Notes: generated by a model not told the origin, from the sequence alone. Numbered from the stretch's first letter, positions 1 through 12,821 are shown. The stretch: 64,000 nucleotides of DNA from Cylindrodendrum hubeiense (GCA_014621425.1 JAANBB010000157.1:1-64000), one strand, 5' to 3'. A program made the numbers and translations.

Positions 1-673
1 CAGGCGAGTCCCGATGCCGAGGCGCGCGTGCGGAGGGTGCGCGAGGACAGAATCGGTGTCACGAGGCGAGGGAGGTGAGCGAGGCGGCCGAGGCTGGCGA
101 GGTGGGCGAGGCGATGCTCGGGCAATCATGGCCAAGGCTGAGGCTGTTGGATATGTGATGGACGCTTTTGTACTGCATCACACTCGCTGCCATGGACAAC
201 GAGTCCCTGGATGGATGATAAAAAGGCATGATACTATACGACACGGCGTCCCGCCCTTGCATAGAGCCATATAGACACCGGACATCTTCCTCTCCTCAAC
301 GAAGAACAAGACATACACAATAATGAATAAACAGCTCACGCAGAGCAAACACGTAAAACCTCTCGGCACAAAACTGGCTTCGTCTCTCGCTCTCTGTCGA
401 GTACAATTACACCTAGTCTATCCCCCATCCGCACATTATTCTTTGTATACATACACATAGTAAATTTAAATCGACTCGAGTTAGAGCCAAAAACACAACT
501 TGCGATCCCCCAAAATGCGCCGGTCCCTGTATCCAAAGTATCCGCCCTTTCGGTTTGTCTTGTTCTTCATCGTTGTTTTCTCCCGTCTCCCGTCTCCGTC
601 ATGAATATATTATGACATGATGTGATTATGTACAAAGCAGAAAGCCATCCACGTATTCGATTCAGTTTATAGA
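1..673. other. left-edge non-coding stretch and 3' flank of the Cdc1/Ted1-like gene
   Basis: No supported gene. The first 150 bases are a purine-rich G/A/C low-complexity stretch with GAGGCGAGG-like repeats. Short open frames here are low-complexity and lack splice or start support. The part nearest 673 is probably the 3' UTR and terminator region of the minus-strand gene that ends at 674. It is A/T-richer, with ATGAATATATTATG around 601-614. Confidence 0.6.
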
Positions 674-2829
674 TCAGCCCTTCCGTGTCAGATACACCCA
701 GAACAGCACCACCATCCACACGACGCGCCACGTCGTCGTCCAAAGCTCGCGTCCCACCATGCCGAGCGCCTTTCGGCCCCCGACGCGCCGGTCCTCCTTT
801 GCTCCGTCATAGAGGTTGGTGTCGAGATGGATTCGCGGCCCGCCGTCGTCTCCCCATCCCCACCGCTTCGCGCTCCGGCCGCCCCGGCGTGACTGCCACC
901 GGGATGACGGCGAGGACGACGGCGACGTGCTTCGGACCCCGCGCGGCGCAGTAGCAGAGAGCCGCGACGGCATGTAATGGGACGATGTGCCAGTTGACAT
1001 GGTGCGTGCTCGGTTGCCGGCTACGTAGGCCTCAGGGGGGTCCACCTTGTCCTTGAACACAGGTAGAACCGTGGACGGCTTCATCGGCTCGAGAGCAAAG
1101 GGCGTGAGTGGAATGGCGGGAACAAGCAGTGCGCGGACCGTCAAGAGGACGAAGGTGGCGACGAAGAAGACGATATACTGCATGTACGTGTGGATCTGGT
1201 TAGGGAGGAGGCACAGGTGTGTCTGCAGCGTAACCGCCGGGGCATCAGGTAGCGGATGGCCCTCTGCGTCAACGGGGTTGTACAAGCTGGCCATAAGGAA
1301 GCCCGGCGTCGGCACGCCCATGGCCATGCTCATGCTCTTAACCGTGATCTCGCGCACGCCTCCCTTGGCGGGGGAGTGCACCACCTCGCAGTAGTCATGG
1401 TCGTCTCCGGAGAAGACATGGATCACATTGCCCACGCTCTGGATCAGCTTCACCGAATCGGCTTCGTTGAGCACGTTCTGGTACTGATAACCCCCCGTGA
1501 TGCTGATGGCATTGCGGTTGTCCGGCATGACGGGGCTGTCTTGGCCCTTGGGCGGTTTCGTCGGCGGCCAGTGCTCACGGCGCGGTCCGCATGGCGTGCC
1601 AGGGTTGCGATACAGCGGGACGTGGGTGAGGAGAATAGTAGGGAAGTCGGGAGCCTTGTCGCTGACGTCTGAACGAGGGAACCGGCTCAGGTCCGCCTTG
1701 TTCAGCTCCTCGACTTCATGGGCGTAGTGCTTTTCGGTGCCGTGCCAAAAGCTCAGTTCCTCCTGGACGGCCCTCCGCTTGGTGGCCTTGATATCGTCGA
1801 GGAATTGGTGCGTGGGGCCGTAGATGGGTTTTAGGTCGTGAGCGTCCCGATATTCTGAGGTGCCGGCGCTCAGCGAGAGGCCGTCGACGGACACAATCGT
1901 GTGGTTTCCGACAACGTCTACCCGGTTGACGTCGCCAAAGAAGGCGCTAAAGCGGTTCCGGACGGGGAGTTGAACCTGCGCACCAAAGCCAACGTCATGG
2001 TTGCCGGGCAGACTGGCCACGAGCTTCCGCCCACGCTGCCATGGTCCCGGAGCCTCATTGCCCTCCTTCCAGTTGTCGAAGAAGATGTCGCCGAAGCGCT
2101 TGTACTCGTCCAACCAAAACTCCTCTCCGTACTTGTTGTGCCAGGTTTCGACCCATTCCTGCTCGTCCTTGGAGCGGGGACGCCCCCATTTGGGGTCAAC
2201 GAACTTGCCCTGGCGTGTCTTCCACTCGCGGCCACCGTCAAAGAGATCGCCGAGGAAGAAGACACTGTCGGGGTGAAGGTGACGCTGGAGGGCCTTGTAG
2301 CCGTGGCGAAGGTAGTTGTCGGTGATGGTGACGGTCAGGGGGTTGAGGGGCCAAGGGCGCCCCGGGTATGAGTGCGGATCAATGAGTTGGGGATCGGCAA
2401 CGAAGATGAGGTGATGAGGCTTGGTTCCTTTGGGCTGCAACATGGTCAGTCTCTGTTATGTCGCATGACATGTCGTTTCTAGACCCTCCTCTGGTCTGTT
2501 GAACGTACCCATTTCTCCCAGTGATCCCAGTCACAGTCGTTCACCTTGCTGTCGAATACCCAGCGCTCTCCATATAATAACACCACCACCCAGACCAGCA
2601 CCAGCATGTGCGGGAAGCTCAGTAGACGCCGAGCCGAGAGGTTTGCGCGCACCCTCCGTGCGATTCGACCACCCACCGCTGTGGCCAGGTGCCGTCCAGG
2701 CCCTGTTACCCATGCGCCCAACATATTTGCCGTGTGCTGCAGACCGGCCTTTAACGCATTGGCGATGGGTTGCAACTGAGAGGGGACTTTGCTGTTGGAG
2801 TTGAGCTGCTGGTATAGGACGCGCGACAT
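674..2829 (-). CDS. Cdc1/Ted1-family metallophosphoesterase, ER/GPI-remodelling type
   Basis: Two exons: 2829-2509 and 2434-674. The 74-nt intron has donor GTACGT and acceptor TTGCAG, and the join gives 693 residues in phase. The start ATG at 2829 opens a short cytosolic tail and a membrane segment at about residues 69-87. The calcineurin-like fold follows, with its metal-binding blocks in order: VADPQL (about 119-124), LGDLFDGGR (about 168-176), LPGNHDVG, LLTHVPLYR and SGDDHDYC. A hydrophobic stretch (IVFFVATFVLLTVRALLV) follows the catalytic region and another lies at the very C-terminus, with a Ser/Arg-rich linker between them. In yeast, members of this family (Cdc1, Ted1; PGAP5 in animals) are Mn-dependent phosphodiesterases that remove ethanolamine phosphate from GPI-anchor mannoses in the ER. 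Family membership is clear. Whether this is the Cdc1 or the Ted1 orthologue cannot be decided from sequence alone. Confidence 0.9.
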
Positions 2830-3853
2830 AACGACGCCATGCCCTGGCTCTTGAACCCTCCCCTATTCGGTCGTGTATCGTGGAGTGCTGGTCGTTTCGT
2901 TTCGTTGCGTTGCGCTGCTGTGTCGTGTGTTGTGATGTTTCTCGCGTGCCGCCACTTGGACCAGTGCACTTTCAAACTCCCTCCCTCGGAATGTTTGGCT
3001 GCGGAGTGGCGCAACAAAGTACCGAGGCTCGTATTGGCAGAGGCCTCTAAATCAATTGCAGGAATGGAATAACTTCCGTCGTCGGGGCGGTCGATGTGGC
3101 GGTTTCTGGTTCCTCGGATGCAGCCCAGGAGGGAAAAGGAGGGAAGCTTCAAGTTGCCCCGAGGTGCGCTGCAGTGCAGTGGTAGTGGAGGTGGGCAGCG
3201 GAGTGCCACGGTCCAGAGTGGATGCCTCCTTTCGAACCCGTGGCCGAAATGATTCGCTGCATTGCTGACTCCGTGTCGGATTCCCGGGGGCGTGTTTAGC
3301 GCTTTTTCTAGGCCATCTTAGCGGCCCGCTACAGGGCGTCATGGCTCTATCGCGGGGGGTCGATTCAGGGGAGTTCCAGGGCTGTCTTGGAAGGGGCCTC
3401 TGGTGCCGAAATAGCCGCCTTGGAAGGTTGGCTGTTGGTGTAATTATAGAATCAGAGTGGCTCCATCCACCATCCATGGCATCGCGGGGAACATCATCAG
3501 CTCGATTCTGTCAACATGTGCAGCTTCATTCCATCAAGTCTCGAACCAATCCAATAGTGTGTCTTTTTGACTCGTTATCCAATCCAGCAGCCTCCGTTAG
3601 AGTGCTTAGCCAGATATGCCTCCGTCTTTTCCCAGTTGCGCCTAGAAATGCTCAAACAATCTAGCCTCAAGGCCATCATATGTACAGTATCGATCCTTAC
3701 ATCCAAAAAAGCAAATTTAGAAACCAAATCATGTCAAACCTAGCCCAAACCCGTCGCAACAATTTTATTAGATCCCTTCCTTCGTGTCACTGAGACCATG
3801 TGTGAGACACCACAAAGAGATCTCCTCTTGTGTGTTTCGGAATCACCACCTAC
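2830..3853. other. intergenic spacer, promoter side of the Cdc1/Ted1-like gene
   Basis: About 1 kb between the start of the phosphoesterase gene and the 3' end of the PhoD-like gene, both on the minus strand. Overlapping frames on both strands have no consistent start, splice or family signature. It presumably holds the promoter of the first gene and the terminator of the second. Nothing else recognised. Confidence 0.55.
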
Positions 3854-6800
3854 TCATCGCCGGTAGTACTCCTCCTCGTCCTCTTCGCTATCATACTCCT
3901 CTTCATTCCGAGGCTGCTGGACCTTCTCGGGCTTCTTGCGGAAGCTCAGCAATCGCTTGAAGCCGCTCGGCTCCGCTGGCGCCGGTGGTTCTACTTGCAC
4001 AACGGGTATGTCGTCCGCCTCTGGGCTGTACTCGTACAGCAGCTTCGGGACCAGCAGCCGGTAAGGTACCGTAATGCCCGCCGGATCCTTGGGATTCACT
4101 TCGACGTTCAGGCAAATGTCCAGCCCGCCCTCAAGGTCCACTTCGTATTTTTCACCTTGGCGCTTTTGCTTCGTCGACAGCCCAGTCGGCGTGCGGTGGA
4201 AAGGCCGTCTTGGGGGCTCATCAATGTCCACCTTCGGTCCACCCATTCCTTGAGAACCCATCGTCTGCGCTCTTCGTGGGGGGTGGGCCATGAAGTGTGA
4301 ATCATCACCCACCGTGTACTCATCGTACGCCGCACCACCACGAAGTCCGGATCCACGCTGTCGCCTGGGAGATGTAGGAGGTTCTTCCCAGTATTCGTTG
4401 TACTCGGGCTCGTCTCCCCACGCGCCGTTGATACCGCCATCATCGGGGACATCTTCGGGGGCTTCATCGGCACGACGTTGACTGCTGCGGCGGCCGAAGC
4501 TGAAGAATCCGGCCTTCTTGGGTGCTTCGCCGTGGTCGACTGACATGGACCGGGTGAGCTTGGCGGGCTTGGCGGGCTTCTCTTTGCTAGTGGAGTTCCG
4601 GCGTGACAGGCTGCGGAACAGGCCACCGACACCCCGCGTAACAGGTGGCCGGGGTCCGCGGACCGACTCTCTGGACTGCTCAGGTTGAGGGTCCGCAGGC
4701 GGCCTGCTTTTGGACAGGGAAAGTCTCCGGAAGAGGCCGCCGCCACCCCCACCACCGGCGCTGCTTTGCGGTGGGCTTGGGGTTCTATCGTATGCCGACA
4801 ACGGCGGTGTTGGCGGCGGTGTATTGCCAGGGGCCCATTCTCGGATGGAGCACCAGTTTCGATGCGGCAGAAGATGCTTGTTGTTTCTAGGTTTCCCGTC
4901 GACACCTTGTTGGAACATGGGGATCATGTCCTCGTCCGTTTGCTTGTCAAAATGGTGCACCTTATTCCGCTTGTTCAGCACATCGGCCATGAGATCCGGT
5001 GGCGGTGTGTTGACGATAGCCGATGAAACGACATTTGGCATGTACCGCGGGTCTCTATGCTTGGCCAATCCCAACTTGGGATTGGAGTAGAACTGTCCGA
5101 CGGCAGCCAGATGCACATCACCACTGCTCAAGTTAGTAACCAGTCCAGAGTCCTTAATGATGCTTCAACATACCTCAGAATTGTGACACGGACCGACTTG
5201 TCGATAGCAAGATCTTGCAGGTCCTCAATCACGACGCTTCGCTCCTGCTTGTGGTTCTTGGCCGTCCAGTGGTCGTTCAAGTCATCCAGAACTTCGACGC
5301 CGCCGTCAATATTGTTGAGGGCCTTGCCAAAGACTCCCGTCCTGCCCAGAGCCTTGACAGGGTCCATGAGCCTGGAAGTTAAACTATTGGGATGTTAGTT
5401 ACCAAATCTTTCTTTCATAAGTAGCGACAGTAACTCACATATTCTCCAGCCAGACCAATCTTGGGTACGCAATTGGGACACCCAGGAGCACCAGCAGATG
5501 TTCTACCTGACCACGCCGCAACTCAGCATAGAGTCGGTTCATGATCTTCTCCCAGGTTTGGTCTGAGATGACATCGTGCTCGGTCCTCTCCATGCGAGCG
5601 TCAATTGCAACCAGGGCAGCCCTGGCACCCACGGACACGAAAATGCTGCGGCCAAGCTCGCCAATGTACGGACCAGGTTTGGCTCCCATAATCCAGCTCG
5701 GCTCAGTCTTCTCCGTCTCACCCAAAACGGTCTGCTGCTGGAACAACATGTAGTACTTAAAAGCCACTGCACCTAGACCACGGAAGACGGGCGAGTTCAT
5801 GTCATGGTGAGGGTATGACCCAAATCCGTCAAAGATATCGTGGTCATCGTACATGTTGACCATGGGAATCTGCGAGTTAGCCAACCCAAAGAGACCCTGG
5901 GAGAACCACATGCAATAGCGCTCCAGATAGAACGTCTCCAGCTGGTCTTGCATCTCAGGCGTCAGGGCAGCAGTGTGCTTGTGAACGGGGTTGCGGATCG
6001 ACAGCCACTCTTTGAATAGAGAGCAGTCGGTAGCAGCACCTAGTGCATGTTAGTGATGGGATCAATATTGAGGGCGATCAAATCGACAAAAATTACCGCG
6101 TGCGCGGCCATGATTGAATTTTGATCGCCGATTCCAAGCGAGAAACTCACAGTCATTGTAGATCTGGTCGCCACCACCAATCATGAGGTGGAAGGGGTTG
6201 GTCTGGTGGTTGTTCAGGACGTCGCGCCACATAGGATCAGGGCCGCTCAGTTCATCGGACTTGACACTGGTGCTGAAGCCGTTGCAGCTGTAGAACATCA
6301 TGTTCATTGTCTCTTCCCTGGCAGGCACCCAGAATCCCATAGCTGGGCCACGGTTGATGCGGTAGGCGATGCGCTGCTGCGTCTCTCGCAGTTCAACCTC
6401 GATGTTGAAGCGCCAGAATGTGCACCCTCGTTCAGTATGAAGACGGAAGCCTCTGACGTCCTTGTATTTCTGAACCTTTTCGCCGTCAATGCCAACTCGC
6501 TTCCTGCGGCTAGCAAATGATCCCGGAAGCTCCGTTGAGCCGTCGGCAGGTAGGACATCCGGTGGACTTCGGCTTTGCTCGAAGAGACCTTCGTCCGTCT
6601 CATCGCGAGACAGGTCCTTGGCCTCTTCGAGATGCTCCACTGGCCGAACGTAAAGAGTCTCTCCTCGTCGGCCGAGTTTCGGGTGGCCCACAATGGGATC
6701 AACATATTCTGGAGAAAGGTCTCCCTTTACGCGGTGGGGCGGAGGGGGCAACAACTCCATGCCCTGGACAAACAGTCGAAGTGTAGGGGCAATCTCGTAG

Positions 6801-9034
6801 GAGGAGCCCGAATCCTGCGTCACGATCATGACACTACCTCTCCAGATTTCTCGCTCTGCGATGGCACTGCCTCGTTGCGATCGAACGGGAACCTTCTCTT
6901 TTCGGATGCCACAGTATCTTAACAAGGGGCCGCACTTCAAATACAGTGGGGGTTTAAATCGAGTCGGGGCTGAAATACAAAGTCAGCAAAGCGTCAACTA
7001 TAGATCCATATCTGTTGTCTTACCATTTTCGCTATATTCGCCATCAAATGCTTCTGCCTTGCGTGGTCGGGATGGGTAACTCTGGCGACGGCCATCTTGT
7101 TCCCACCATGCTTTGTTCGGGTCCTCGGGGGGGGAGTTGCTCTCCTTGGGGCTCTCCTGGAGGTTGAGTAGGGTACCAGCTAGGGTGCCAACGGTTGCCT
7201 TCTTCCACTCATCGAGCCATTGAGGCGGCTTATACAAACCATTACCCGGGGTCATTTCTTCGCGACGCTTAAAAACCATGTTAGAGAAACGGTGGTGGTG
7301 AGATCCATCAGAAGAGAAGCTGTCTGCTCTCTCCACACGTCGTCGACCAGCTGCCGCATCCTGTGGGTGAGCATCATTATCGTGGTCTCCCTTTGCAAAA
7401 GTTTTACCACGTGTGACTGGCGGGATATAATCTTCGTCAGAGGCATACTCTGCCCTTGGGACGGGTTCAGTGGCTCGTCGTCTCATGCCCTGGTTGTCGA
7501 CCATCGTCGGTATTTGGGCGCCTCGGCCTCCAACATCAATGGACGGCCTCCTACTGTGTGATGGGGCGGCGGATAGTTCTTTGTCTCGGGCAGATGGCGG
7601 GAAATCCCGTGAGTCGCGGCGCGGCTGTTCGAATTGTGGTTGACTGCTTGAACTCGCAGCTATATCTTTTTTCATATGATACCAAGGGTCTCCTGGAGGA
7701 GCCTTCTTCAACTTATTGCTGCCGCTCCTGGTGAGGGAGAACCCTCCACTGGGAGCGGGTGGCGCCACCGTTTTAGCCTCTGCAGGCTCGGGTAACTGCA
7801 CATTATCTCTGGCAGCACGTTCACGGAAGCTCAGGTTGCGCTTTGGGATTCCAGAATCCGCTTCCATGTGCCTTTGAGTGGGCATGAAGTCTTCTGGGTC
7901 CTGCAGCGCACCTGAGCCGTAGTAGTCTGGCTCCTCAGGTGGGTTTTGAGAAAGCGGGCCTTGGTGCCGGGACGAGTTACCTCGTTGGATTGGAGCATCT
8001 CTCGGTGCTCCCCTGACCACTTCTCTTGTTGCTTCTCGAGGGGCGTCTCTCGGCGCCTCTCGGGGAGCTTCCCTGGATACTTCTCTTTGCGCCGGAGGTG
8101 GCTTGACAGACAGCGGCGCAGGGGCCAAGGAGGGTCGCCTCTCATGGCTTCCGGATGGCTCTCGGTCAAACCGCACTTGGTGGTCGATTGGATTATGTCC
8201 GGCCTCTTCGGCCCTCCGAGCCGCTCTATCTCTTGCACGCTGCTCGGCAGCTTCGACTCTTGCTCGCTTCTCCTCCTTGGTGATGCTATCGAGCGTCAGC
8301 TCAAGCCTTTGGAGGGGTGATCGGTCGTCTGCGAACTTTTTTCGGCGATTTGATGTTCCAGTTGTGGCCCTCCTGGACAACGGGGGGTTATCATTTGCGG
8401 AGGCGCTCGAGTCCCGTCTGGCAGTCCTGCCAGGAGCTCCCCCGGGGTACTGTGAACCCCCGGTCCTACCGGCAGAACTCTTGTAATATTCATCGGGCTC
8501 CATGTCGTCGTATTCGCCCTCGAAGGGGGTAGGGTCGGCCAATTGGGAAGACTCTGCTGGTGCGCCGGACGTGTGGGTGTAGGGAAGGCCGCCGTTGCCG
8601 TATGGGTGACGGTAGCTCACTGGAGGACCTCGAGAGGCCTCGGGAGGAGGGGAGAAAGAGGACGGGTCGACGTCGTCAAAATCTTCCTGGTTGCGACTGG
8701 GACGACGAGGTTTTCTGAAGTCAGAAGGATCTGAGGCCGGGTCGTGAGGTCCACGTTGGTAGGAAGGCGGTCTAGGAGCGAGGCCTTGGGCACCGAAGCC
8801 AGCCGAGGAAGGAGAATCGTCGTGCGGACTAAAGGTAGACTCGGAGTGTGCCTCGGTAGCCTGAGTTTGAACAGAAACACGATTAGATCTACGAACAGGC
8901 GGGACGTCCAACGAGGATCTGCGGTCAGCATTATAGGTGTTGTCGTCCGACTCAGACCTGCGGCGGTGATGGCCAGAATGTGTGACCTGGGCGACCTTGG
9001 GCCCCGGCAACTGGCCCCAGTAGGGCGTGGACAT
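3854..9034 (-). CDS. large PhoD-like phosphatase domain protein
   Basis: Five exons: 9034-7024, 6969-6151, 6039-5439, 5383-5174 and 5123-3854. All four introns are 50-112 nt with GT..AG ends and join in phase to 1,636 residues. The ATG at 9034 (MSTPYWGQ) is the first ATG of the frame; the frame upstream opens only with GTG. Residues 1-670 are disordered, rich in Ser, Pro and Arg, with a heptad-like R/E stretch and an REAPR-type repeat. The PhoD-like metallophosphatase core starts at the exon 1/2 junction (RFKPPLYLKCGPLLRY). It carries GGGDQIYND (about 935-943), MYDDHDIFDGFG (about 1008) and the metal site ILSGDVHLAA across the last junction (about 1212). The ENILTSRLM block is restored only by splicing, which supports the model. 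A basic disordered tail ends in an acidic cluster. This architecture is common in ascomycetes, but substrate and location are unknown; a phosphodiesterase or phosphatase activity is inferred. Confidence 0.88.
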
Positions 9035-9573
9035 TGAGGGCGACGATGAGGGCGTGGTTGGGTGTCGTTTCAGCGAGGGCGCCCGGAAGGGTGTCCGGGA
9101 CGATGCGATGGGGATGGAGAACGGGGCGTGTCTCTGGCCTCGTGGCTTCTGAGAGAAGATCTGAGCGGTTGCTAGTTTGTATGGTCCGCACACCTCGTCG
9201 CGGATGGAGATGATGGCGGGGCGGGGCGTCCAGGGCACATGCGAGCTGCCGGGCTAGCCAATGCTGTGCAGAACTCAAGCGACGCAGCCGGGTGCAGGTG
9301 CCGGCGGGAAGGGGCTCGATGGTCTGCAGGGGCCAAAAGGGAGCGCGAAAAGAAGAGGCTGAAGACGAGTTGCAAAGTTATGGCACGGACGAGATGAGGT
9401 TCGTGGGCAGATGTGAGATATCCGGGGAGCTCTCAAGCTACGGCAATGGCCTGTGCTCCGCCTCACGTTCGGCTGGTTTTGCTTGTTACTCCGGGGCTGG
9501 GGTGACGGCAGCCACCAATTCGTCCACACCACCCACCTGTAAGCTCAGAGCTGGGCAGCTGGGCAGCTGGGCG

Positions 9574-9607
9574 GCTGTTGGCGCTGGATGGCTGTTGGCG
9601 CTGGATG
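9574..9607. repeat. 17-bp tandem duplication
   Basis: The unit GCTGTTGGCGCTGGATG occurs twice head to tail (9574-9590, 9591-9607), preceded by CTGGGCAG repeats. It lies in the presumed upstream region of the PhoD-like gene and looks like simple slippage. Confidence 0.8.
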
Positions 9608-10308
9608 GCGCTTTTCACAGCCTGGACAACAGGCCTCCCAAGAATCCTACGTACCGGTAGGCTGTACCAAAGGGATTCGTATCCCCCCCGTGGCTCGGTC
9701 GGACCGTCTCCTAGGTTTCCTCGGGGGAGGCTGCGGAACACGCCCTGCAAGTGCCCGCTCCGGCTGTTGGGTCTTGCAGTCCCTGGACAAGGAGGCCCGG
9801 CGTAGAAAAGAAGGCGGTCGGGGACGCGCTAAGAGAGTCGGAGAGCTGGACCCTATGTGCGCCGTGCGTACGGAGGACGGAGCAGAGGGAGCTTTCTCGG
9901 CCTTCAGTTAGGCTGGGCTGGGCTGAACCGGCTACCTTGGGCTAGGCCGGACAGCTCAATGCAATGGGGCTGGACTGGGCTGGGGAAACGTTTGGGCTGC
10001 GTGGATGAGAGGTCAGCAAAAAAGCGGGTGGCTGGCGTCCAAGTCAAGCGAAGCGCGAAGCGTACACGAGCGGAGCTGCGGGCTGCAAGGAACGGGTGGC
10101 GGCTGAGAAGTTGAAGGCGTAGCTCCGTGTGGACGGAAAGATGCCTCTAGGCGGCCGATGAGGTGGAGATAGGGTCTCTGCCAAGTCCTGTTGCAGGAGG
10201 AAAAGAGGAAGGATGGCGACAGGAAGACACAATCGCAACTGTCCAAGTTGGTGTTGGCATCATATGATGGCCTGAGATACGGTGTTGATGGCTCTATGAA
10301 CAACGATC

Positions 10309-10318
10309 GGTACGTACC
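10309..10318. promoter_or_regulatory. GGTACGTACC palindrome (copy 1)
   Basis: A perfect 10-bp palindrome in non-coding DNA, about 1.27 kb upstream of the PhoD-like ATG. A second core copy, TACGTACC, is at 9648-9655, nearer that gene. It is one of three identical 10-mers in the window. A regulatory role is inferred from recurrence and location only. Confidence 0.4.
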
Positions 10319-11083
10319 TCCCCCATCCTCATTGGGGTGCCTCGCGCCGCAGCTCAGTGGACGATGCTCTGAGTTACAGTGGTACACAACCCACCAAAGT
10401 CCCCATTTTTGGTTTGGTTCCGGGCTGTTGGCGCCGGGGCGGGATGGCCCGGGAGCCACCGAACCAAACCTACTTTGTCTGACATTTTTCTGTCATTCCA
10501 ATCCGCGGCCGACGAGGAAAAAATCGACCGTCGAAGGACCCCTGTCGCTCTGTGGCCGGGGCGCTGGGGCGGGCGCTGGGCTGACATCATGCCCAACCTC
10601 CTCCATTCAACGTGTTCGAAGCGAACGGTTTCATGCAATGCGATCGGCCCCTGCCTCCGTTGGGAAAGAGTTTTCTTGCGTCGGTCGTTGCGGGCAACGT
10701 GTGGGCCAATGGCTCCCATTATTGGTGGTTTAGTTGATCAATTGATTGACGGATCACAAGTGCGTGCATGTGTGGTGCAGCAGATGTAGTATTCCCATGT
10801 CTGCCACCGCCAACCTGTCACACTACCCAGCTGTCCCATCCTATGCCAGTATATATATGCATAACAATTGTGTACGTGTATAGTATATACTGTAATTGAA
10901 GATTACACCACGCACGGCATAGGCTGAACCACAATAGCACCAAAAGGCATTCTCGAAACAGAAGCGGGAGACTCGATGATGACGTAGTACAAGGTACAAA
11001 TATAAATGGAACATCTTTCAAGTTCTTCTCCAATACCCATAACAGATGCCCACTATTTTTCTCCCTCCTTCCACCAAGACTAT

Positions 11084-11736
11084 TCAAGCAGGAAATTTTC
11101 CTCTTGTAATCTTCAGCGCAGATTCAAAATCCTTCCGCCCTGTGGTGAGTTGATTGCTGCAGGAGCCTAGTTTCCCCATCGCATCATCCAGAAACTTGGC
11201 CATTTCTTTTCCGTACGAATCAATTGTTCTCCTTGTCTGTTTAGCCACGCCAGAATCGATGAGAACATCGTTCTTGGCACCGAGGTTCTTGATAAAGTTC
11301 CGTTCCGTATAGATCAGCTGGCTACTGTAAGCAAAGAACGTTTGTTGGTGGGGAGTACTAGCATCGTGACATACCCTGAAGAAAATTGGGCACAGTACTA
11401 TCTCCTGGCTAGGCAAATATGACACATCCTCGGCTGCTGCGTTTTCTTGGTTTATTTCTTCGAGTCCAGAAGCTAAGTCTCCAAACTTAGTCATGAGTCC
11501 CTATTCAAGTGTGAGTGTTTATCGGTAACTGCATAGATGAGACTCGGGTTATGTACATCAATGTATCTGGGATCACCGTTTCCAGATAGGCTGAGGCGTT
11601 GAAGGTAGCTATAGGTCGCCCCCGTCAATGCATCGACTCGACCGATATCGCTCGACAACTTATCTGCTGAAGGAGCTGCAGTTATTTGCGGTGCCCACAA
11701 GGCGGCAACGAAAAGAGTAAGTTTCACAAGATGCAT
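11084..11736 (-). CDS. small secreted HsbA-like cell-wall protein
   Basis: Proposed exons: 11736-11557, 11500-11375 and 11317-11084, giving 179 residues. Intron 1 (56 nt) starts GTACAT and ends AATAG. Intron 2 (57 nt) starts GTATGT and ends CCAG; it is a multiple of three and open, so it could also be retained. The N-terminus is a clear signal peptide (MHLVKLTLFVAALWAPQITA) with likely cleavage near residue 20-21. The mature protein is helical and has the spacing seen in the HsbA family (hydrophobic surface binding protein A / galactomannoprotein type): a DIGRVDALTGA-like start, a central SGLEEI block and a lysine-rich GAKNDVLIDSG block followed by an alternating hydrophobic helix. HsbA of Aspergillus adsorbs to hydrophobic surfaces and recruits esterases. 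The similarity here is at pattern level, so the family call is moderate. The secretion call is strong. Confidence 0.62.
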
Positions 11737-12790
11737 GGTGGAGTTGGGGTTGACTTTAAGGCTGTGACGTTGAATTGGAAGCTTGTGTTGACGATGGCGA
11801 ACCCGTTTCAAACATGGGAAACGTCTAGGATATATGGCCATGTGTACTATTAGAGTGGAACAGCTGTCACCTGTTATGCGTGCTTTCCACACATGGTCGT
11901 CTTGCCCCACGGCAGGCGGGCCGAATACACAGACATTTGCATTCCAAGGTCGACAACGACAGCTATGTAAGCTAGGTAGGGTGTGTCCCTGGACGAGTTG
12001 ATTGAATGGACGATAAGAAAACGCATTGAGTCTTTTGTGCAATATGTGGGAGGCTATTCTGCTAACTCGGATCATCTGCATACTTGCTTCCAGGTCAACA
12101 GTAGCACAACAACGTACCATGTCTATCTAGCTATTACCACGTTGCGCACAATAATTCAGATATGGATTGAATGTGGGACCAATTGCTTTCAAGGTTTCAG
12201 ACTTGGGGCGAAACAGACTATTCCGTTGTGACTCCATAATGGGTGGCGATGGCATGGATTCGTCATAATCATCTAAAGGGGGTCTATATGTCGAGGTATG
12301 CAGCGTTAATTGACCAGATGGTTCCAGTGTAGGCCGGAATTAGAACTATGGCAGGTGATAGTAATCGCCGTTGCCGTTATATGAAGAACCTCTGTGACTG
12401 GGAGAGCTTGATGTAATCTTCTTACCATCAAATTAAGTTGGTAGTTCTCTTGAGAAAAGGCACCAATCCCGCCCAATCCGAACGTTGCATTCATGATGTC
12501 GTAAAAATATATTTCATGATGGATACAACCCGACTCAGCCATCCATGTAGAAGAGCTGCAATTTCAATCCGAAATTCTAGCCAAGCAGGTTCGACTAGAG
12601 AGAGAGAGAGAGAGAGAGAGACTTTACCCATTTCGATAGATGTATTGAAACGGGTGTAAGAGCAGTTTTGGCTCAGAAGGATGGGTTACATACAACAGGG
12701 GAGTTGGGGTTATTCTAGGCACCGACGAAGATGAACCTGCACGCCGAGAGGGATGGATGGCAAAAAGAAAAAGATGTTGATGCATGCATC
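11737..12790. other. spacer between the secreted-protein gene and tRNA-Ile
   Basis: About 1.05 kb with no supported gene. It contains an (AG)n microsatellite at 12597-12620 and short unrelated frames. The part next to 11736 is the promoter side of the secreted-protein gene. Confidence 0.55.
12597..12620. repeat. (AG)12 microsatellite
   Basis: Twelve uninterrupted AG dinucleotides in a non-coding spacer, about 200 bp downstream (on the minus strand) of tRNA-Ile. Likely length-polymorphic. Confidence 0.95.
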
Positions 12791-12795
12791 AAAAA
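12791..12795 (-). terminator. RNA polymerase III T5 terminator
   Basis: On the minus strand a TTTTT run lies 26 nt past the 3' end of the tRNA, the first run of four or more T after the gene. This is the expected Pol III stop signal. Confidence 0.65.
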
Positions 12796-12821
12796 TATTG
12801 GATGGCATGGTGAGACAATAT

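Larger units (their letters stand above)
9035..11083. other. 2 kb spacer upstream of the PhoD-like gene
   Basis: No supported gene. The segment has G/C-rich short repeats (see 9574-9607), GGGCTGGGCTGG-like runs near 9910-9990, and two copies of the TACGTACC element (9648-9655, 10311-10318). It probably holds a long promoter and 5' UTR for the PhoD-like gene and the 3' flank of the secreted-protein gene. Confidence 0.55.

Noticed and set aside
1901..2371. 156-codon plus-strand frame inside the Cdc1/Ted1-like gene
   Set aside because: Antisense shadow of the metallophosphoesterase exon.
10013..10733. opposing 148- and 180-codon frames upstream of the PhoD-like gene
   Set aside because: They overlap each other on both strands, lack domains, and one covers the TACGTACC palindrome; treated as non-coding.
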